Part shown: piece by piece, positions 1 to 9,755 of the stretch
How the letters are laid out: every line of letters starts with the position of its first letter
How positions within the stretch are numbered: the stretch's first letter is position 1
Assembly (NCBI RefSeq): GCF_900176415.1
Contig: NZ_FWXO01000002.1
Location: 310,001 to 374,000 of the forward strand
DNA from: Cellulophaga tyrosinoxydans
Lineage (GTDB): Bacteria; Bacteroidota; Bacteroidia; Flavobacteriales; Flavobacteriaceae
Direction: 5' to 3'
DNA: 64,000 nt
Notes under the pieces: model-generated
Database searches by the model: none
Seen by the model: the letters and a program-made list of their open reading frames with translations, nothing else
What the model was told of the DNA's origin: nothing
Translations under genes and position numbers: made by a program

Positions 1-788
1 TTCTATCGGCAACTCCATTGGCATTATAATTTTTCACCAACTCATTTATAATATCAATAGCTTTATTTTGTATCGGGTCTGTTAATTTAATAGTAACAAT
101 ATTCGATAATTTATCTAATTGATTAATTTTTATCTTGCTTTGATAATATTGAGCTACCTCGCCTACTGGATTTATACTAATTTGAAATTTTTTGCCCTTG
201 TAAGCCTTTACATTAGTACTTGTCGGAGTTATTATAATATCTCCTGCTGGTGTTTTAAAATTTTTACCAAAGGATAATACTTTCACAGGCACATCTTCAT
301 CTTCTGTATAGCCAAATGTGGTCTCTGAAGAATACGTTATAAAAAAACTAAACTTAGAGTTATTGATAGTGGAATCCGCAGCTAAAAAATTAATCTTAAA
401 TGGCCTTGGCTGTGCATATAGTTCCGAACTCATAATATTACCAATTGCAGTAGTGGTAATATTTAATTTTAATTTTTTCACAACTTCTATTAAATTGGAA
501 CGAGATTTTATCATCTCTATTTCATCAAGCACTTCATTGCCGCTTTGAGAAAATATATCCAAATCTTTAAAAACACTTAATTCTGAGGCTGCACCATCTT
601 CTTCTATAATTTGTATTTTAGCTTCTGCTGCATATTGAGGAGTGGTATAGCGTAAATATATTAATGCAAGTCCAATGGAAATAATCGCAGCTAACAAAAA
701 CCAAATCCAATGTTTTAAGTACGTTTGAAGGACAGTCTTAATATCCATATTATTTGCATTTGGAGAAATTCCAGAATTCAAGCTCATT
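1..788 (-). CDS. Wzc-like polysaccharide co-polymerase / tyrosine kinase, N-terminal part
   Basis: This is the N-terminal 262 codons of a minus-strand gene that runs off the left edge. The start ATG is at 788; the protein begins MSLNSGISPNANNMDIKTVL. A basic stretch is followed by a transmembrane helix (about residues 25-45, WIWFLLAAIISIGLALIYL), then a Wzz-type periplasmic domain (YAAEAKIQIIEEDG, later a DEIEMIKSR motif). This is the layout of Wzc/exopolysaccharide tyrosine-kinase co-polymerases, which control chain length and work with the Wza pore. The Walker-type kinase domain would lie beyond position 1 and cannot be seen, so a kinase-less Wzz protein is not excluded. It follows the Wza gene by 26 bp, so the two are probably co-transcribed. 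Confidence 0.85.
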
Positions 789-814
789 TGAAAAATATTA
801 TTTAACTGAAACTA

Positions 815-1597
815 TTAATTTCTTGTAAGGATCAGAATTGTAGATGAAATTAAAATTGAAGCTATTGATACCATTAATGTAGCTCTATTATCTAATGAAG
901 AATTGGTAATTGCAGACTTATTAGGCTCTACATAAACCACATCATTTTGTGTTAAATAATAAACGGGAGATTTCATAGCTTCTTTACTTGTTAAATCTAT
1001 TCTATGATGTACAAATGTTCCATTAAAATCACGAATTACTAAAATATTATTACGTATACCTTTTATATTTAAATCGCCTGCAAGGCCAATTGCTTCAAGA
1101 ATTGTAATTTGTTCCCCATTAACAGGATATGTTCCTGGTCTATTCACTTCTCCCAAAACAGAAATAGTAAAGTTTTTTAAACGTATGTTAATTATAGGAT
1201 CTTTTAAATAATCGGACAATTTTTGAGTCAATAATTCGCGCACCTCCTCTGATGATAATCCTGCAATTTTAATTTTACCAATAACCGGAAAGTCTATGCT
1301 TCCACTTTCGTCTATTATATAATCTACTTGTTCTTGCATTCCCCCTCCACCGGATTCTCTGCCACCTCTAAATAGATTAAAAGGCGCACTTGCCTCAGGA
1401 TTTAAGGTAGATACAAATATACTAACCACGTCATCTACTTTAAATTTAGAAATAAATGGTGTTTGATCTACTATGGTCTCATAAGCACCAACATCTTGAA
1501 AATAAACTACTTTCTTTTTTGATCCACAAGAGGTTAAAAATATTGTAGCTGATAGGAGTAATAATATTAAATTAAGCTTTCGGTTAGTGTTGAACAT
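815..1597 (-). CDS. Wza-like polysaccharide export outer-membrane lipoprotein
   Basis: A 260-residue protein of the Poly_export/SLBB family, the outer-membrane channel for capsule or exopolysaccharide. It has a lipoprotein signal peptide with lipobox LTSC (Cys near residue 24). The Poly_export domain follows (KFKVDDVVSIFVSTLNPEAS and YIIDESGSIDFPVIGKIKIAG), then one SLBB-type domain (FTISVLGEVNRPGTYPVNG). The last 25 residues form a hydrophobic helix, as in the membrane-spanning end of Wza. It is shorter than E. coli Wza (about 380 residues), as is usual in Bacteroidota. It sits between the dehydratase gene (36 bp) and wzc (26 bp), in an export operon. Confidence 0.92.
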   Translation of the reverse strand: MFNTNRKLNLILLLLSATIFLTSCGSKKKVVYFQDVGAYETIVDQTPFISKFKVDDVVSIFVSTLNPEASAPFNLFRGGRESGGGGMQEQVDYIIDESGSIDFPVIGKIKIAGLSSEEVRELLTQKLSDYLKDPIINIRLKNFTISVLGEVNRPGTYPVNGEQITILEAIGLAGDLNIKGIRNNILVIRDFNGTFVHHRIDLTSKEAMKSPVYYLTQNDVVYVEPNKSAITNSSLDNRATLMVSIASILISSTILILTRN

Positions 1598-1633
1598 ATA
1601 ATTAGTTTTAAAGATTAAAAGTATACAAAATGT

Positions 1634-3586
1634 TTAAGATTGAAGAATTTTATCTTCTAAAATATCTGTGTCTTTGTTTTCTTCCTTTTTGCGCACTTCA
1701 TCATCTATTTTACAAAGCTCAGAATTTTTAGAGATATATTCTGGAACAATTTCTTTCATTAAACGTACCGTATCGGTATCAAAAAACATGTTTGAAACAC
1801 AAAGTTGATTTATATTTGAACGAATATTAGCATAATCTAATTCTCGTACTTTACTTATCATAATTTTTTTGTGATACGTAGGCAACGTATTTTCACCATT
1901 AGCCAAAAGCTCTTCATATAGTTTTTCTCCTGGGCGTAATCCTGTTACCTTGATATCTATATCCTCTGGATATTTTAAACCAGAAAGTTTAATCATATTT
2001 TTGGCGAGATCAAATATTTTTACAGACTCTCCCATATCAAAAATAAAAATCTCTCCTCCAGTACCCATAGCTCCCGCTTCTAAGACTAATTGAGATGCCT
2101 CTGGAATAGTCATAAAGAAACGAGTAACATCTTTATGAGTTACCGTTAAAGGACCTCCTTTATCTATTTGCTTTTTAAATAGCGGAATTACAGAACCATT
2201 TGAACCTAATACATTTCCAAATCGCGTGGTGATAAATTTTGTTTTGTTTAATTGCTGCATACAACTAATGTACATTTCAGCAATACGCTTTGTAGCACCC
2301 ATAACATTGGTAGGATTCACTGCTTTATCTGTAGAAACAAAAACAAATTTCTCAACATTATATTGAACTGACAAATCACAAACTACTTTAGTACCTGCTA
2401 CATTTATTTTTATGGCTTCATAGGCATTGTATTCCATAAGCGGCACATGTTTATATGCAGCAGCATGAAACACCAAATTAGGACCATATTCTTGAAAAAT
2501 ATTATTCATTCTATTTTTATCCCTAATGTCAGCAACAATAGGAATAAAATTGTGAAATCCGTTTTGTTTTAATTCTTGTTGTAAATCATATAAAGCAGAT
2601 TCAGCTTGATCTATAACAATTAAAGATTTGTAATTATAGCTACATATTTGTCGAACAATTTCACTACCGATTGATCCTGCACCACCAGTAACTAAAACCG
2701 TTTTATCTTTTAGTTCTTCCTCAATTTTCGAATTTTTAATATCAATCGTAGCTCGATCCAAGAGGTCCTCAATTTGTACTTGCTTTATTTGTGAAAGTTT
2801 TAATTCACCATTAATCCAATCTTCAACTGGAGGTACAATTTTAACCAATACCGGGAAGTCTACCAAGCTCTCAACTAGAACTCGTAATTTTTTATGATCT
2901 ATATTTTGAATGGAAAAAATCACCTCAGAAATATCCTTTCTTAAGATAAAACTTTCTGTAAGCACATCACTATTGTATACTTGTACCCCATTAATAAGCT
3001 TTCCTACTTTTTGATCATCTTTATCTATGTAGCCAACAACTTTAACTTTACTTTTTGTAGCATTTGTTAACGCATTATAGGTTAAAATACCGGATTCCCC
3101 GGCTCCATAGATCAACACATTTTTTGTTGCTGTTTTATAACCACTTGCAACAAAATTAACATACATAGCTTTAAACAAATATCTTGAAGCTGTTAATCCA
3201 ATAAAACTTAGTAAACTATGAATAATAATAATGGTTAAAGGAACTGTAAAGTCTCCAAGAAAATCATATTTTCTGTTGGCAACTACTAAAATTATTGTAA
3301 TTATGCTTAATAAACAGATGGCATTAAAAATATTATAAACATCTCTAACCCCCGTATGACGTACAACTCCCTTATAAGATCCGATTATTAAAAAAGAGAT
3401 TAGTGAAATTAATGCGATAAAGGGTAATTGAACAAAAAGCTTATTTACATCAAAATTCATTGTTAGATTAAACAAAATGAAATAAGATAAAATAAAGGCA
3501 AATGAGACAATTAAAATATCAATAAATAACACCAACCATTTTGATGCGTACTTACTAACCGTACTGTTTATATAATTTTGTATCAT
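1634..3586 (-). CDS. PglF/WbpM-type UDP-GlcNAc 4,6-dehydratase (membrane-bound)
   Basis: A 650-residue nucleotide-sugar dehydratase. Four N-terminal transmembrane helices (about residues 15-140) precede a CoA-binding-like Rossmann domain (VLIYGAGESG) and then the catalytic SDR domain with the NAD motif TGGAGSIGSE. The active site reads STDKAVNPTNVMGATK, with Met in place of the usual catalytic Tyr, as known for WbpM/PglF (the SMK triad). The family converts UDP-GlcNAc to the 4-keto-6-deoxy sugar, the first step to bacillosamine or QuiNAc-type sugars. Its start overlaps the end of the aminotransferase gene by 4 bp, so the two are translationally coupled and very likely act in sequence. Whether the product is diNAcBac or another 6-deoxy amino sugar is inference. 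Confidence 0.92.
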   Translation of the reverse strand: MIQNYINSTVSKYASKWLVLFIDILIVSFAFILSYFILFNLTMNFDVNKLFVQLPFIALISLISFLIIGSYKGVVRHTGVRDVYNIFNAICLLSIITIILVVANRKYDFLGDFTVPLTIIIIHSLLSFIGLTASRYLFKAMYVNFVASGYKTATKNVLIYGAGESGILTYNALTNATKSKVKVVGYIDKDDQKVGKLINGVQVYNSDVLTESFILRKDISEVIFSIQNIDHKKLRVLVESLVDFPVLVKIVPPVEDWINGELKLSQIKQVQIEDLLDRATIDIKNSKIEEELKDKTVLVTGGAGSIGSEIVRQICSYNYKSLIVIDQAESALYDLQQELKQNGFHNFIPIVADIRDKNRMNNIFQEYGPNLVFHAAAYKHVPLMEYNAYEAIKINVAGTKVVCDLSVQYNVEKFVFVSTDKAVNPTNVMGATKRIAEMYISCMQQLNKTKFITTRFGNVLGSNGSVIPLFKKQIDKGGPLTVTHKDVTRFFMTIPEASQLVLEAGAMGTGGEIFIFDMGESVKIFDLAKNMIKLSGLKYPEDIDIKVTGLRPGEKLYEELLANGENTLPTYHKKIMISKVRELDYANIRSNINQLCVSNMFFDTDTVRLMKEIVPEYISKNSELCKIDDEVRKKEENKDTDILEDKILQS

Positions 3587-4707
3587 AATAGGATCTTTTT
3601 TATTAATGATATTATTAATTCTAAATCAGATTTTTTTAAATTAGAACCACTTGGCAAACACAAACCTCTCATGAATAAATCTTCCGAAGTTCCATTGGTA
3701 TAATTTAAACAATTCTTAAAAACTGGTTGCAAATGCATTGGTTTCCATAAAGGTCTCGATTCAATATTATAGGCCAACAATTCTAAACGTATTTTTTCTC
3801 GTAACTCGTAAGATGGTAATAAAATACAACTAAGCCATCTGTTTGAAAAATAATCTTTAGGTTCGTCTAAAAACTCAATTTTATTAATTCCAGACAATTC
3901 TTTATAATACATGGCATAATTTGCTCTTCTTGCAGCAACTCTATCATCAATCACTTCCATTTGCCCTCTACCAATCCCTGCTAAAATATTACTCATTCTA
4001 TAATTATAGCCAACATTAGAATGTTGATAATGCGGGGCGTCATCTCTTGCTTGTGTAGCTAAAAATATTGCTTTCTTTTTATATACTTCGTTTAGAGAGA
4101 CTAATGCACCTCCACCAGAAGTAGTAATTATTTTATTACCATTAAAAGATAAAATACCAATATCTCCAAAACTACTGCACTTTATCCCTTTAAATGTACT
4201 ACCTAGGGCTTCAGCACTATCCTCCACGACTGGAATTTTATAAGCTTCTGAAATTTTTCTTATTTCATTTATTTTATATGGCATACCATATAAGTGAACT
4301 GCAACTATTGCTTTAGGTTTTTTACCATTAGAAATTCGATCTTTAATTGCTTTTTCTAATAATTCTGGACAAATGTTCCAAGTATCTCGTTCACTATCAA
4401 TAAATACTGGATGTGCGCCTAAATATTTAATAGGGTTTGCTGATGCCGAAAAAGTAAAACTCTGACATAAAACCTCATCTCCCTGACCAACACCTAAAAT
4501 TTCAAGAGCCAAATGTATTGCTCCAGTACCCGAGCTTAAGGCCGCAACATGCACCTCATTGGAAATATACTTTTGAATAGCCATTTCAAATGCATCCACA
4601 TTTGGACCCAAAGGAGCAACCCAATTTGTATCAAAGGCCTGTTTTACATATTTCTCTTCATTATTCCCCATATGAGGAGAGGAAAGCCATATTTTATCGT
4701 AGGTCAT
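3583..4707 (-). CDS. DegT/DnrJ/EryC1/StrS-family sugar aminotransferase (PglE-like)
   Basis: A 374-residue fold-type I PLP enzyme of the sugar aminotransferase family. Visible marks are the cofactor-phosphate loop region (LSSGTGAIHLALEIL), the PLP-binding Asp in VVEDSAEALG, and the Schiff-base Lys in ILSFNGNKIITTSGGGAL. The C-terminal part has the family's substrate loop (NYRMSNILAGIGRGQM). Opening residues (IWLSSPHMGNNEEKYV) resemble PglE/LegC/PerA enzymes that aminate 4-keto-6-deoxy-UDP-GlcNAc. The 4-bp overlap with the PglF-like dehydratase supports a dehydratase-aminotransferase pair making UDP-4-amino-4,6-dideoxy-GlcNAc. It is the first gene of the leftward export/precursor operon. Confidence 0.9.
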   Translation of the reverse strand: MTYDKIWLSSPHMGNNEEKYVKQAFDTNWVAPLGPNVDAFEMAIQKYISNEVHVAALSSGTGAIHLALEILGVGQGDEVLCQSFTFSASANPIKYLGAHPVFIDSERDTWNICPELLEKAIKDRISNGKKPKAIVAVHLYGMPYKINEIRKISEAYKIPVVEDSAEALGSTFKGIKCSSFGDIGILSFNGNKIITTSGGGALVSLNEVYKKKAIFLATQARDDAPHYQHSNVGYNYRMSNILAGIGRGQMEVIDDRVAARRANYAMYYKELSGINKIEFLDEPKDYFSNRWLSCILLPSYELREKIRLELLAYNIESRPLWKPMHLQPVFKNCLNYTNGTSEDLFMRGLCLPSGSNLKKSDLELIISLIKKILL

Positions 4708-4944
4708 TGGTATTCATTAGTTAATATAATTCTATCGTAAAAATAAACATAGTTTTTTGTTTCTAATGGTATAATCGGCATATTTCGTTTAAGCTAGTAA
4801 TTATTCGATTAACTACTATAATTATATTTTCTATGAACTAAACCCGGTTCTTTATCCTTAAAAAAGTCTATTTATCCAATAATACAAGGCTCATCTAAAA
4901 AAAAATACAATATTTGCATTTTAAAATATTTAGCTCCTTAATAC
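4708..4944. other. Divergent intergenic region between aminotransferase and ugd
   Basis: These 237 bp separate two divergently read operons and should hold both promoters. The segment is very AT-rich. On the plus strand AATATTTG at 4,908-4,915 is one mismatch from the Bacteroidota -7 box TAnnTTTG and lies about 30 bp before the ugd start; I see no clear -33 box. No good minus-strand box was found. No open reading frame of note and no clear hairpin. Confidence 0.35.
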
Positions 4945-6342
4945 ATGAAAAAAATAACCAAAATTTGTTGTATTGGTGCTGGCTATGTTGGCGGCCCAAC
5001 TATGTCAGTTATTGCAAAAAAATGTCCTCATATACAAGTAACCGTTGTCGATATTAATCATGACAGAATTGCACAATGGAATGATTCTAACTTAGATAAT
5101 TTACCAATATATGAACCTGGTTTAAAAGAAATAGTAGCAGAAACAAGAAATAAAAACTTATTTTTTTCCACAGAAGTTGATAAAGCTATAGATGAAGCCG
5201 ATGTCGTTTTCATTTCCGTTAACACGCCTACAAAAACTTATGGAAAAGGAAAAGGGCAGGCAGCTGATTTAAAGTTCATTGAACTATGTGCTAGGAATAT
5301 TGCTAAGGTAGCTAAAACAGACAAAATTGTTGTAGAAAAATCTACTTTACCTGTTAGAACCGCCGGGGCTATTAAAAATATACTTGATAATACTGGGAAT
5401 GGTGTAAATTTTGAAATTCTTTCAAATCCAGAATTTTTAGCGGAAGGTACAGCAATCCAAGATTTGCTTCACGCCGATCGTGTTTTAATTGGTGGCGATG
5501 AAACACCTTCTGGTCAAAAAGCCAAAAACCTATTGAGTGAAGTTTATGAAAACTGGTTGCCAAAAGATCGTATTTTGCAAACTAATGTATGGTCTTCTGA
5601 ACTATCCAAATTAGTAGCTAATGCGTTTCTAGCGCAACGTGTTTCTTCTATTAACTCCATCTCTGCCCTATGTGAGAAAACCGATGCAAATGTAGAGGAA
5701 GTTGCCAGAGCAATTGGCTACGACTCACGAATAGGATATAAATTTCTAAATTCATCCGTAGGTTTTGGGGGTTCCTGTTTTCAAAAAGACATTCTAAACT
5801 TAGTATATATTTCACAAAGTCTAGGTTTACAAGAAGTAGCAGACTATTGGGAACAAGTAATCATAATGAATGATTATCAAAAGCGTAGATTTGCAGACAA
5901 TATCATCAGTACTTTATACAATACTGTTTCTGGTAAAAAAATTATTTTTTACGGTTGGGCATTTAAAAAAGACACTAATGACACCCGAGAATCTGCCGCA
6001 ATATATGTAGCAGATGCCCTATTAGAAGAGCGAGCTGAACTTACAGTTTATGATCCACAGGTAAAAGAACAAACCGTATTTAGAGATTTAGATTATTTAA
6101 ATACGCGAACACCAGAGGAAAATAAAAATTTGGTAAAAGTTGTTAAAGACCCTCTTGCAAATATTGAAAATGCACACGCTATTGCCATATTAACAGAATG
6201 GGATGAATTCAAAACCTATGATTGGCAAAAGATTTATGATAAAATGTTGAAGCCAGCATTTCTATTTGATGGACGAAGACTATTAGATAAGGAAAAAATG
6301 GAGCGAATTGGTTTTAATTATTACAGAATTGGGCAAGTATAA
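4945..6342 (+). CDS. ugd: UDP-glucose 6-dehydrogenase (eukaryote-like form)
   Basis: A 465-residue UDP-glucose 6-dehydrogenase, which makes UDP-glucuronate with two NAD+. It has the N-terminal Rossmann motif [14 protein letters not shown], the catalytic Cys in [11 protein letters not shown], and the C-terminal UDP-binding domain ([13 protein letters not shown]). The length and the opening [14 protein letters not shown] are closer to the animal/plant-type UGDH than to the shorter bacterial Ugd, a form common in Bacteroidota. It leads a plus-strand set of four nucleotide-sugar genes. UDP-GlcA is the expected substrate of the next gene (4-epimerase) and of the decarboxylase at 8,799. Confidence 0.95.
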   Translation: MKKITKICCIGAGYVGGPTMSVIAKKCPHIQVTVVDINHDRIAQWNDSNLDNLPIYEPGLKEIVAETRNKNLFFSTEVDKAIDEADVVFISVNTPTKTYGKGKGQAADLKFIELCARNIAKVAKTDKIVVEKSTLPVRTAGAIKNILDNTGNGVNFEILSNPEFLAEGTAIQDLLHADRVLIGGDETPSGQKAKNLLSEVYENWLPKDRILQTNVWSSELSKLVANAFLAQRVSSINSISALCEKTDANVEEVARAIGYDSRIGYKFLNSSVGFGGSCFQKDILNLVYISQSLGLQEVADYWEQVIIMNDYQKRRFADNIISTLYNTVSGKKIIFYGWAFKKDTNDTRESAAIYVADALLEERAELTVYDPQVKEQTVFRDLDYLNTRTPEENKNLVKVVKDPLANIENAHAIAILTEWDEFKTYDWQKIYDKMLKPAFLFDGRRLLDKEKMERIGFNYYRIGQV

Positions 6343-6375
6343 TTAGCAAAAAATACTATTTTAAAACACTACAAA

Positions 6376-7416
6376 ATGAAAATATTAGTAACTGGTGCCG
6401 CAGGATTTATAGGCTTCCATACCGCTTTAAAGCTATTAGAAAATGGACATGACGTAGTTGGATTAGATAATATTAATGATTATTATGAAATACGACTAAA
6501 ATTAGCTCGTTTAAAAGAATTAGGCATTACTGCAACTGAATCTTTAGCTTTTAACACCCTATTATCAAGTGAGAAATTTTCTTCAAGATTCAAATTTATT
6601 AGACTAAATATTGAAGACAGAACAAATTTACCTCACCTTTTTGCAAATGAAAATTTTGATGTTGTTTGCAATTTAGCAGCACAAGCGGGAGTTCGTTATA
6701 GTATAGAAAATCCAGAAACTTATATCGATAGTAATATTGTTGGATTTTTAAACATATTGGAATGCTGTAGGCATCATCATATTAAACATTTAGTCTACGC
6801 CAGTAGCTCCAGTGTTTATGGTCTAAACAAGACGATACCTTTTAAAACTACCGATACTGTAGACCACCCTATTAGCCTTTATGCCGCAAGTAAAAAAAGT
6901 AATGAATTAATGGCCCATACGTATAGTCATCTTTTTGGGTTTGCAACTACCGGACTTCGTTTCTTTACAGTGTATGGACCTTGGGGTAGACCTGATATGG
7001 CATTATTTTTATTTTCTGAAGCTATTGCTAATAACAAACCTATTAAGGTGTTCAATAATGGCGAAATGGAACGAGATTTCACCTATATTGATGATATCGT
7101 GGAAGGTTTAACAAGAATTATAGAGAAAAATTCTGAAGAGAGAGTAAAATTAAATGAAGGTTATAAAGTATACAATATAGGAAATAATAATTGTATAAAA
7201 CTAACTGATTTTATAGCTGAAATTGAAAAGAATTTAGGCAAGACTGCAGAAAAAGAATATTTACCAATGCAACCAGGCGATGTTGCTAAAACATGGGCTA
7301 ACGTAGATGATCTAATTAAAGATTACGAGTACGCTCCTAAAACTCCTGTCGAAAAAGGCATTAAAAATTTTATTCATTGGTACACCAACTTTTACCCTAA
7401 TATTAAAAAGTCCTAG
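6376..7416 (+). CDS. UDP-glucuronate 4-epimerase (extended SDR)
   Basis: A 346-residue extended SDR epimerase. The N-terminus has the NAD motif GAAGFIGFH and the sequence LDNINDYYEIRLKLARL typical of UDP-glucuronate 4-epimerases (CapI/LpsL group). Catalytic residues are visible as SSSSVYG and YAASK; the substrate loop shows RFFTVYGPWGRPDMAL, again typical of this group. It should interconvert UDP-GlcA and UDP-GalA, using the product of the upstream ugd gene 33 bp away. A UDP-GlcNAc 4-epimerase role is less likely given the loop sequence. Confidence 0.9.
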   Translation: MKILVTGAAGFIGFHTALKLLENGHDVVGLDNINDYYEIRLKLARLKELGITATESLAFNTLLSSEKFSSRFKFIRLNIEDRTNLPHLFANENFDVVCNLAAQAGVRYSIENPETYIDSNIVGFLNILECCRHHHIKHLVYASSSSVYGLNKTIPFKTTDTVDHPISLYAASKKSNELMAHTYSHLFGFATTGLRFFTVYGPWGRPDMALFLFSEAIANNKPIKVFNNGEMERDFTYIDDIVEGLTRIIEKNSEERVKLNEGYKVYNIGNNNCIKLTDFIAEIEKNLGKTAEKEYLPMQPGDVAKTWANVDDLIKDYEYAPKTPVEKGIKNFIHWYTNFYPNIKKS

Positions 7417-7506
7417 ATTTTATCTTCAATTTCCATTTTATTTTTAATATAATAAAATAGCTAAATGCCATAAGATTCTTTAAATTCGCTTTTACAAATA
7501 GTATCC

Positions 7507-8787
7507 ATGAGTTTACAAAATATATGCATTGTTGGTTTAGGTTATGTTGGCTTGCCTTTGGCTCGTCTTTTCGCAACAAAATACCCCGTGATTGGTTTTG
7601 ATATTAATAAGAGAAGAGTAAACGAAATTAATACAGGAAAAGATTCTACCTTAGAAGTTGATGACAATACTTTAAAATCCGTATTAAAAAATAATGTTAA
7701 TAATAATAATGGACTATACTGCTCCAATGAAATCAGCGACATTAAAAATTGTAACATTTACATCATTACGGTTCCTACGCCAGTAGACAAAAACAATCGA
7801 CCCGATTTAACTCCATTATACAAGGCCAGTGAAACTGTAGGTAAGGTTTTAAAAAAAGGGGATATTGTCATCTACGAATCAACTGTTTATCCTGGAGCTA
7901 CTGAAGATGAATGTATTCCTGTTTTGGAAAAAGTAAGTAATTTAAAATTTAATCATGATTTCTATGCAGGATATTCTCCCGAACGCATAAATCCAGGAGA
8001 TAAGGAACATACAGTAGAGCATATTCTTAAAGTAACTTCTGGTTCCACTCCTGATATTGGAATTAGAATAGATAATTTATACAAATCTGTTATTACAGCA
8101 GGTACTCATTTAGCACCATCCATAAAAGTAGCTGAGGCAGCTAAAGTTATTGAAAATTCACAAAGAGATATTAATATAGCTTTCGTAAACGAATTAGCTA
8201 AAATTTTTAATCTTATGGATATCGACACTCATGCTGTTTTGGAAGCTGCTGGTACTAAGTGGAACTTTTTACCTTTTAAACCAGGATTGGTTGGTGGTCA
8301 TTGTATTGGTGTTGATCCATATTACTTAGCACAAAGAGCACAAGAATTTGGTTATCATCCTGAAATAATTTTAGCAGGACGAAGATTAAATGATAGTATG
8401 GGAGGTTATATAGCTTCTGAAGTCATTAAACTAATGGTTAAAGAAGATATTCGCATAAAAGGAGCGTCTATTTTGTTACTTGGTATAACCTTTAAAGAAA
8501 ATTGCCCCGATGTTAGAAATACACGCGTTGTAGATGTAATTCAAAACCTTAAAGATTTTGGCACAACGGTATACATACATGATCCATGGGCAAACCCTAC
8601 TGAAGTAGAAAGAGAATATCAAATTAAAACAAGTACTATTATTCCAAAAGAAAAATTTGATGCTGTAGTATTAACTGTTGCGCATACGGAATTTTTAAAT
8701 ATAGATTTTAATTCTTTATTAAAGCCTAAAGGAATTCTTTACGATGTTAAAGGCGTCATTACAAGTAAAGTTAATGGAAGGCTATAA
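7507..8787 (+). CDS. UDP-HexNAc 6-dehydrogenase (WbpA/WbpO/TviB-like)
   Basis: A 426-residue member of the UDP-glucose/GDP-mannose dehydrogenase family. It shows the Rossmann motif [14 protein letters not shown], the motif [16 protein letters not shown], and the catalytic Cys in [13 protein letters not shown]. The sequence resembles the Vi-antigen/WbpO group, which oxidises UDP-GlcNAc or UDP-GalNAc at C6 to the uronic acid. It differs from the ugd product at 4,945 and from the WecC-like enzyme at 15,050, so the locus has three such dehydrogenases. Which HexNAc is used cannot be told from sequence. It lies 90 bp after the epimerase and 11 bp before the decarboxylase. Confidence 0.87.
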   Translation: MSLQNICIVGLGYVGLPLARLFATKYPVIGFDINKRRVNEINTGKDSTLEVDDNTLKSVLKNNVNNNNGLYCSNEISDIKNCNIYIITVPTPVDKNNRPDLTPLYKASETVGKVLKKGDIVIYESTVYPGATEDECIPVLEKVSNLKFNHDFYAGYSPERINPGDKEHTVEHILKVTSGSTPDIGIRIDNLYKSVITAGTHLAPSIKVAEAAKVIENSQRDINIAFVNELAKIFNLMDIDTHAVLEAAGTKWNFLPFKPGLVGGHCIGVDPYYLAQRAQEFGYHPEIILAGRRLNDSMGGYIASEVIKLMVKEDIRIKGASILLLGITFKENCPDVRNTRVVDVIQNLKDFGTTVYIHDPWANPTEVEREYQIKTSTIIPKEKFDAVVLTVAHTEFLNIDFNSLLKPKGILYDVKGVITSKVNGRL

Positions 8788-8798
8788 AAATTAGTACT

Positions 8799-9743
8799 AT
8801 GAAACGAATTTTAGTTACTGGCGGAGCAGGATTTGTTGGTTCCCATTTATGTGAACGTTTATTGAATGAAGGCAATGAAGTTGTATGCCTAGATAACTAT
8901 TTTACAGGCCGAAAAAGTAAAATCATACATTTAATGGACAATCCTTATTTTGAAGTTGTTCGTCATGATGTTACTATGCCTTATTTTATAGAAGTAGATG
9001 AAATTTATAATTTAGCATGCCCAGCTTCTCCGGTACATTATCAGCATAATCCCATAAAAACTATTAAAACTTCTGTTTTAGGAGCCATTAATATGTTAGG
9101 ATTAGCTAAAAGAATAAATGCAAAAATTCTACAAGCTTCTACCAGCGAGGTATATGGAGATCCTGAATTACACCCTCAGCCAGAACATTACTGGGGCCAT
9201 GTAAATCCAATAGGAGCCCGTTCCTGTTATGATGAAGGCAAACGTTGTGCAGAATCGTTATTTGTAAATTATCATCAATCTAATGATGTTAAAGTTAAAA
9301 TAATCAGAATTTTTAATACTTATGGTCCAAAAATGGAGCCAGACGATGGTCGCGTAGTGTCTAATTTTATAATGCAGGCTTTACAAAATAAAGATATCAC
9401 CATATTTGGCGATGGTACGCAAACTAGAAGTTTTCAGTATGTAGATGACTTAATTGAGGGCATGATACGCATGATGAATACACCAGATGATTTTATAGGA
9501 CCCGTGAATATTGGCAACCCTATTGAATATACGATGTTAGAATTAGCTCAGAACATTATTCAGCTAACACAAAGCAAATCTAAATTAATCTACCTTCCTC
9601 TACCTTCAGATGATCCAACACAACGCCAACCAGATATTAGTTTAGCCAAAGCTCATCTTAATGGTTGGGAACCAAAAATTCCTTTGCAAGAAGGGTTAAA
9701 AAATACAATCAATTATTTTGCAGCTATTTTAAAAACCCATTAA
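8799..9743 (+). CDS. UDP-glucuronate decarboxylase (UDP-xylose synthase)
   Basis: A 314-residue SDR enzyme with NAD motif [10 protein letters not shown] and the strong family signature [17 protein letters not shown] of UDP-xylose synthases. Catalytic residues are in STSEVYGDP and SCYDEGKR (Tyr/Lys); the substrate loop reads [18 protein letters not shown]. It converts UDP-GlcA to UDP-xylose through a 4-keto intermediate. Together with ugd four kilobases upstream this gives a complete UDP-glucose to UDP-xylose route, so xylose is a plausible component of the polysaccharide or of another surface glycan. Last gene of the plus-strand island; the next gene ends 12 bp away on the other strand. Confidence 0.93.
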   Translation: MKRILVTGGAGFVGSHLCERLLNEGNEVVCLDNYFTGRKSKIIHLMDNPYFEVVRHDVTMPYFIEVDEIYNLACPASPVHYQHNPIKTIKTSVLGAINMLGLAKRINAKILQASTSEVYGDPELHPQPEHYWGHVNPIGARSCYDEGKRCAESLFVNYHQSNDVKVKIIRIFNTYGPKMEPDDGRVVSNFIMQALQNKDITIFGDGTQTRSFQYVDDLIEGMIRMMNTPDDFIGPVNIGNPIEYTMLELAQNIIQLTQSKSKLIYLPLPSDDPTQRQPDISLAKAHLNGWEPKIPLQEGLKNTINYFAAILKTH

Positions 9744-9755
9744 TTCATTTGAAAT

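Noticed and set aside
4908-4915. AATATTTG before ugd (also seen near 49,672 and 61,751) as a promoter box
   Set aside because: It misses the first T of TAnnTTTG and has no -33 partner; such words are frequent in this AT-rich DNA.
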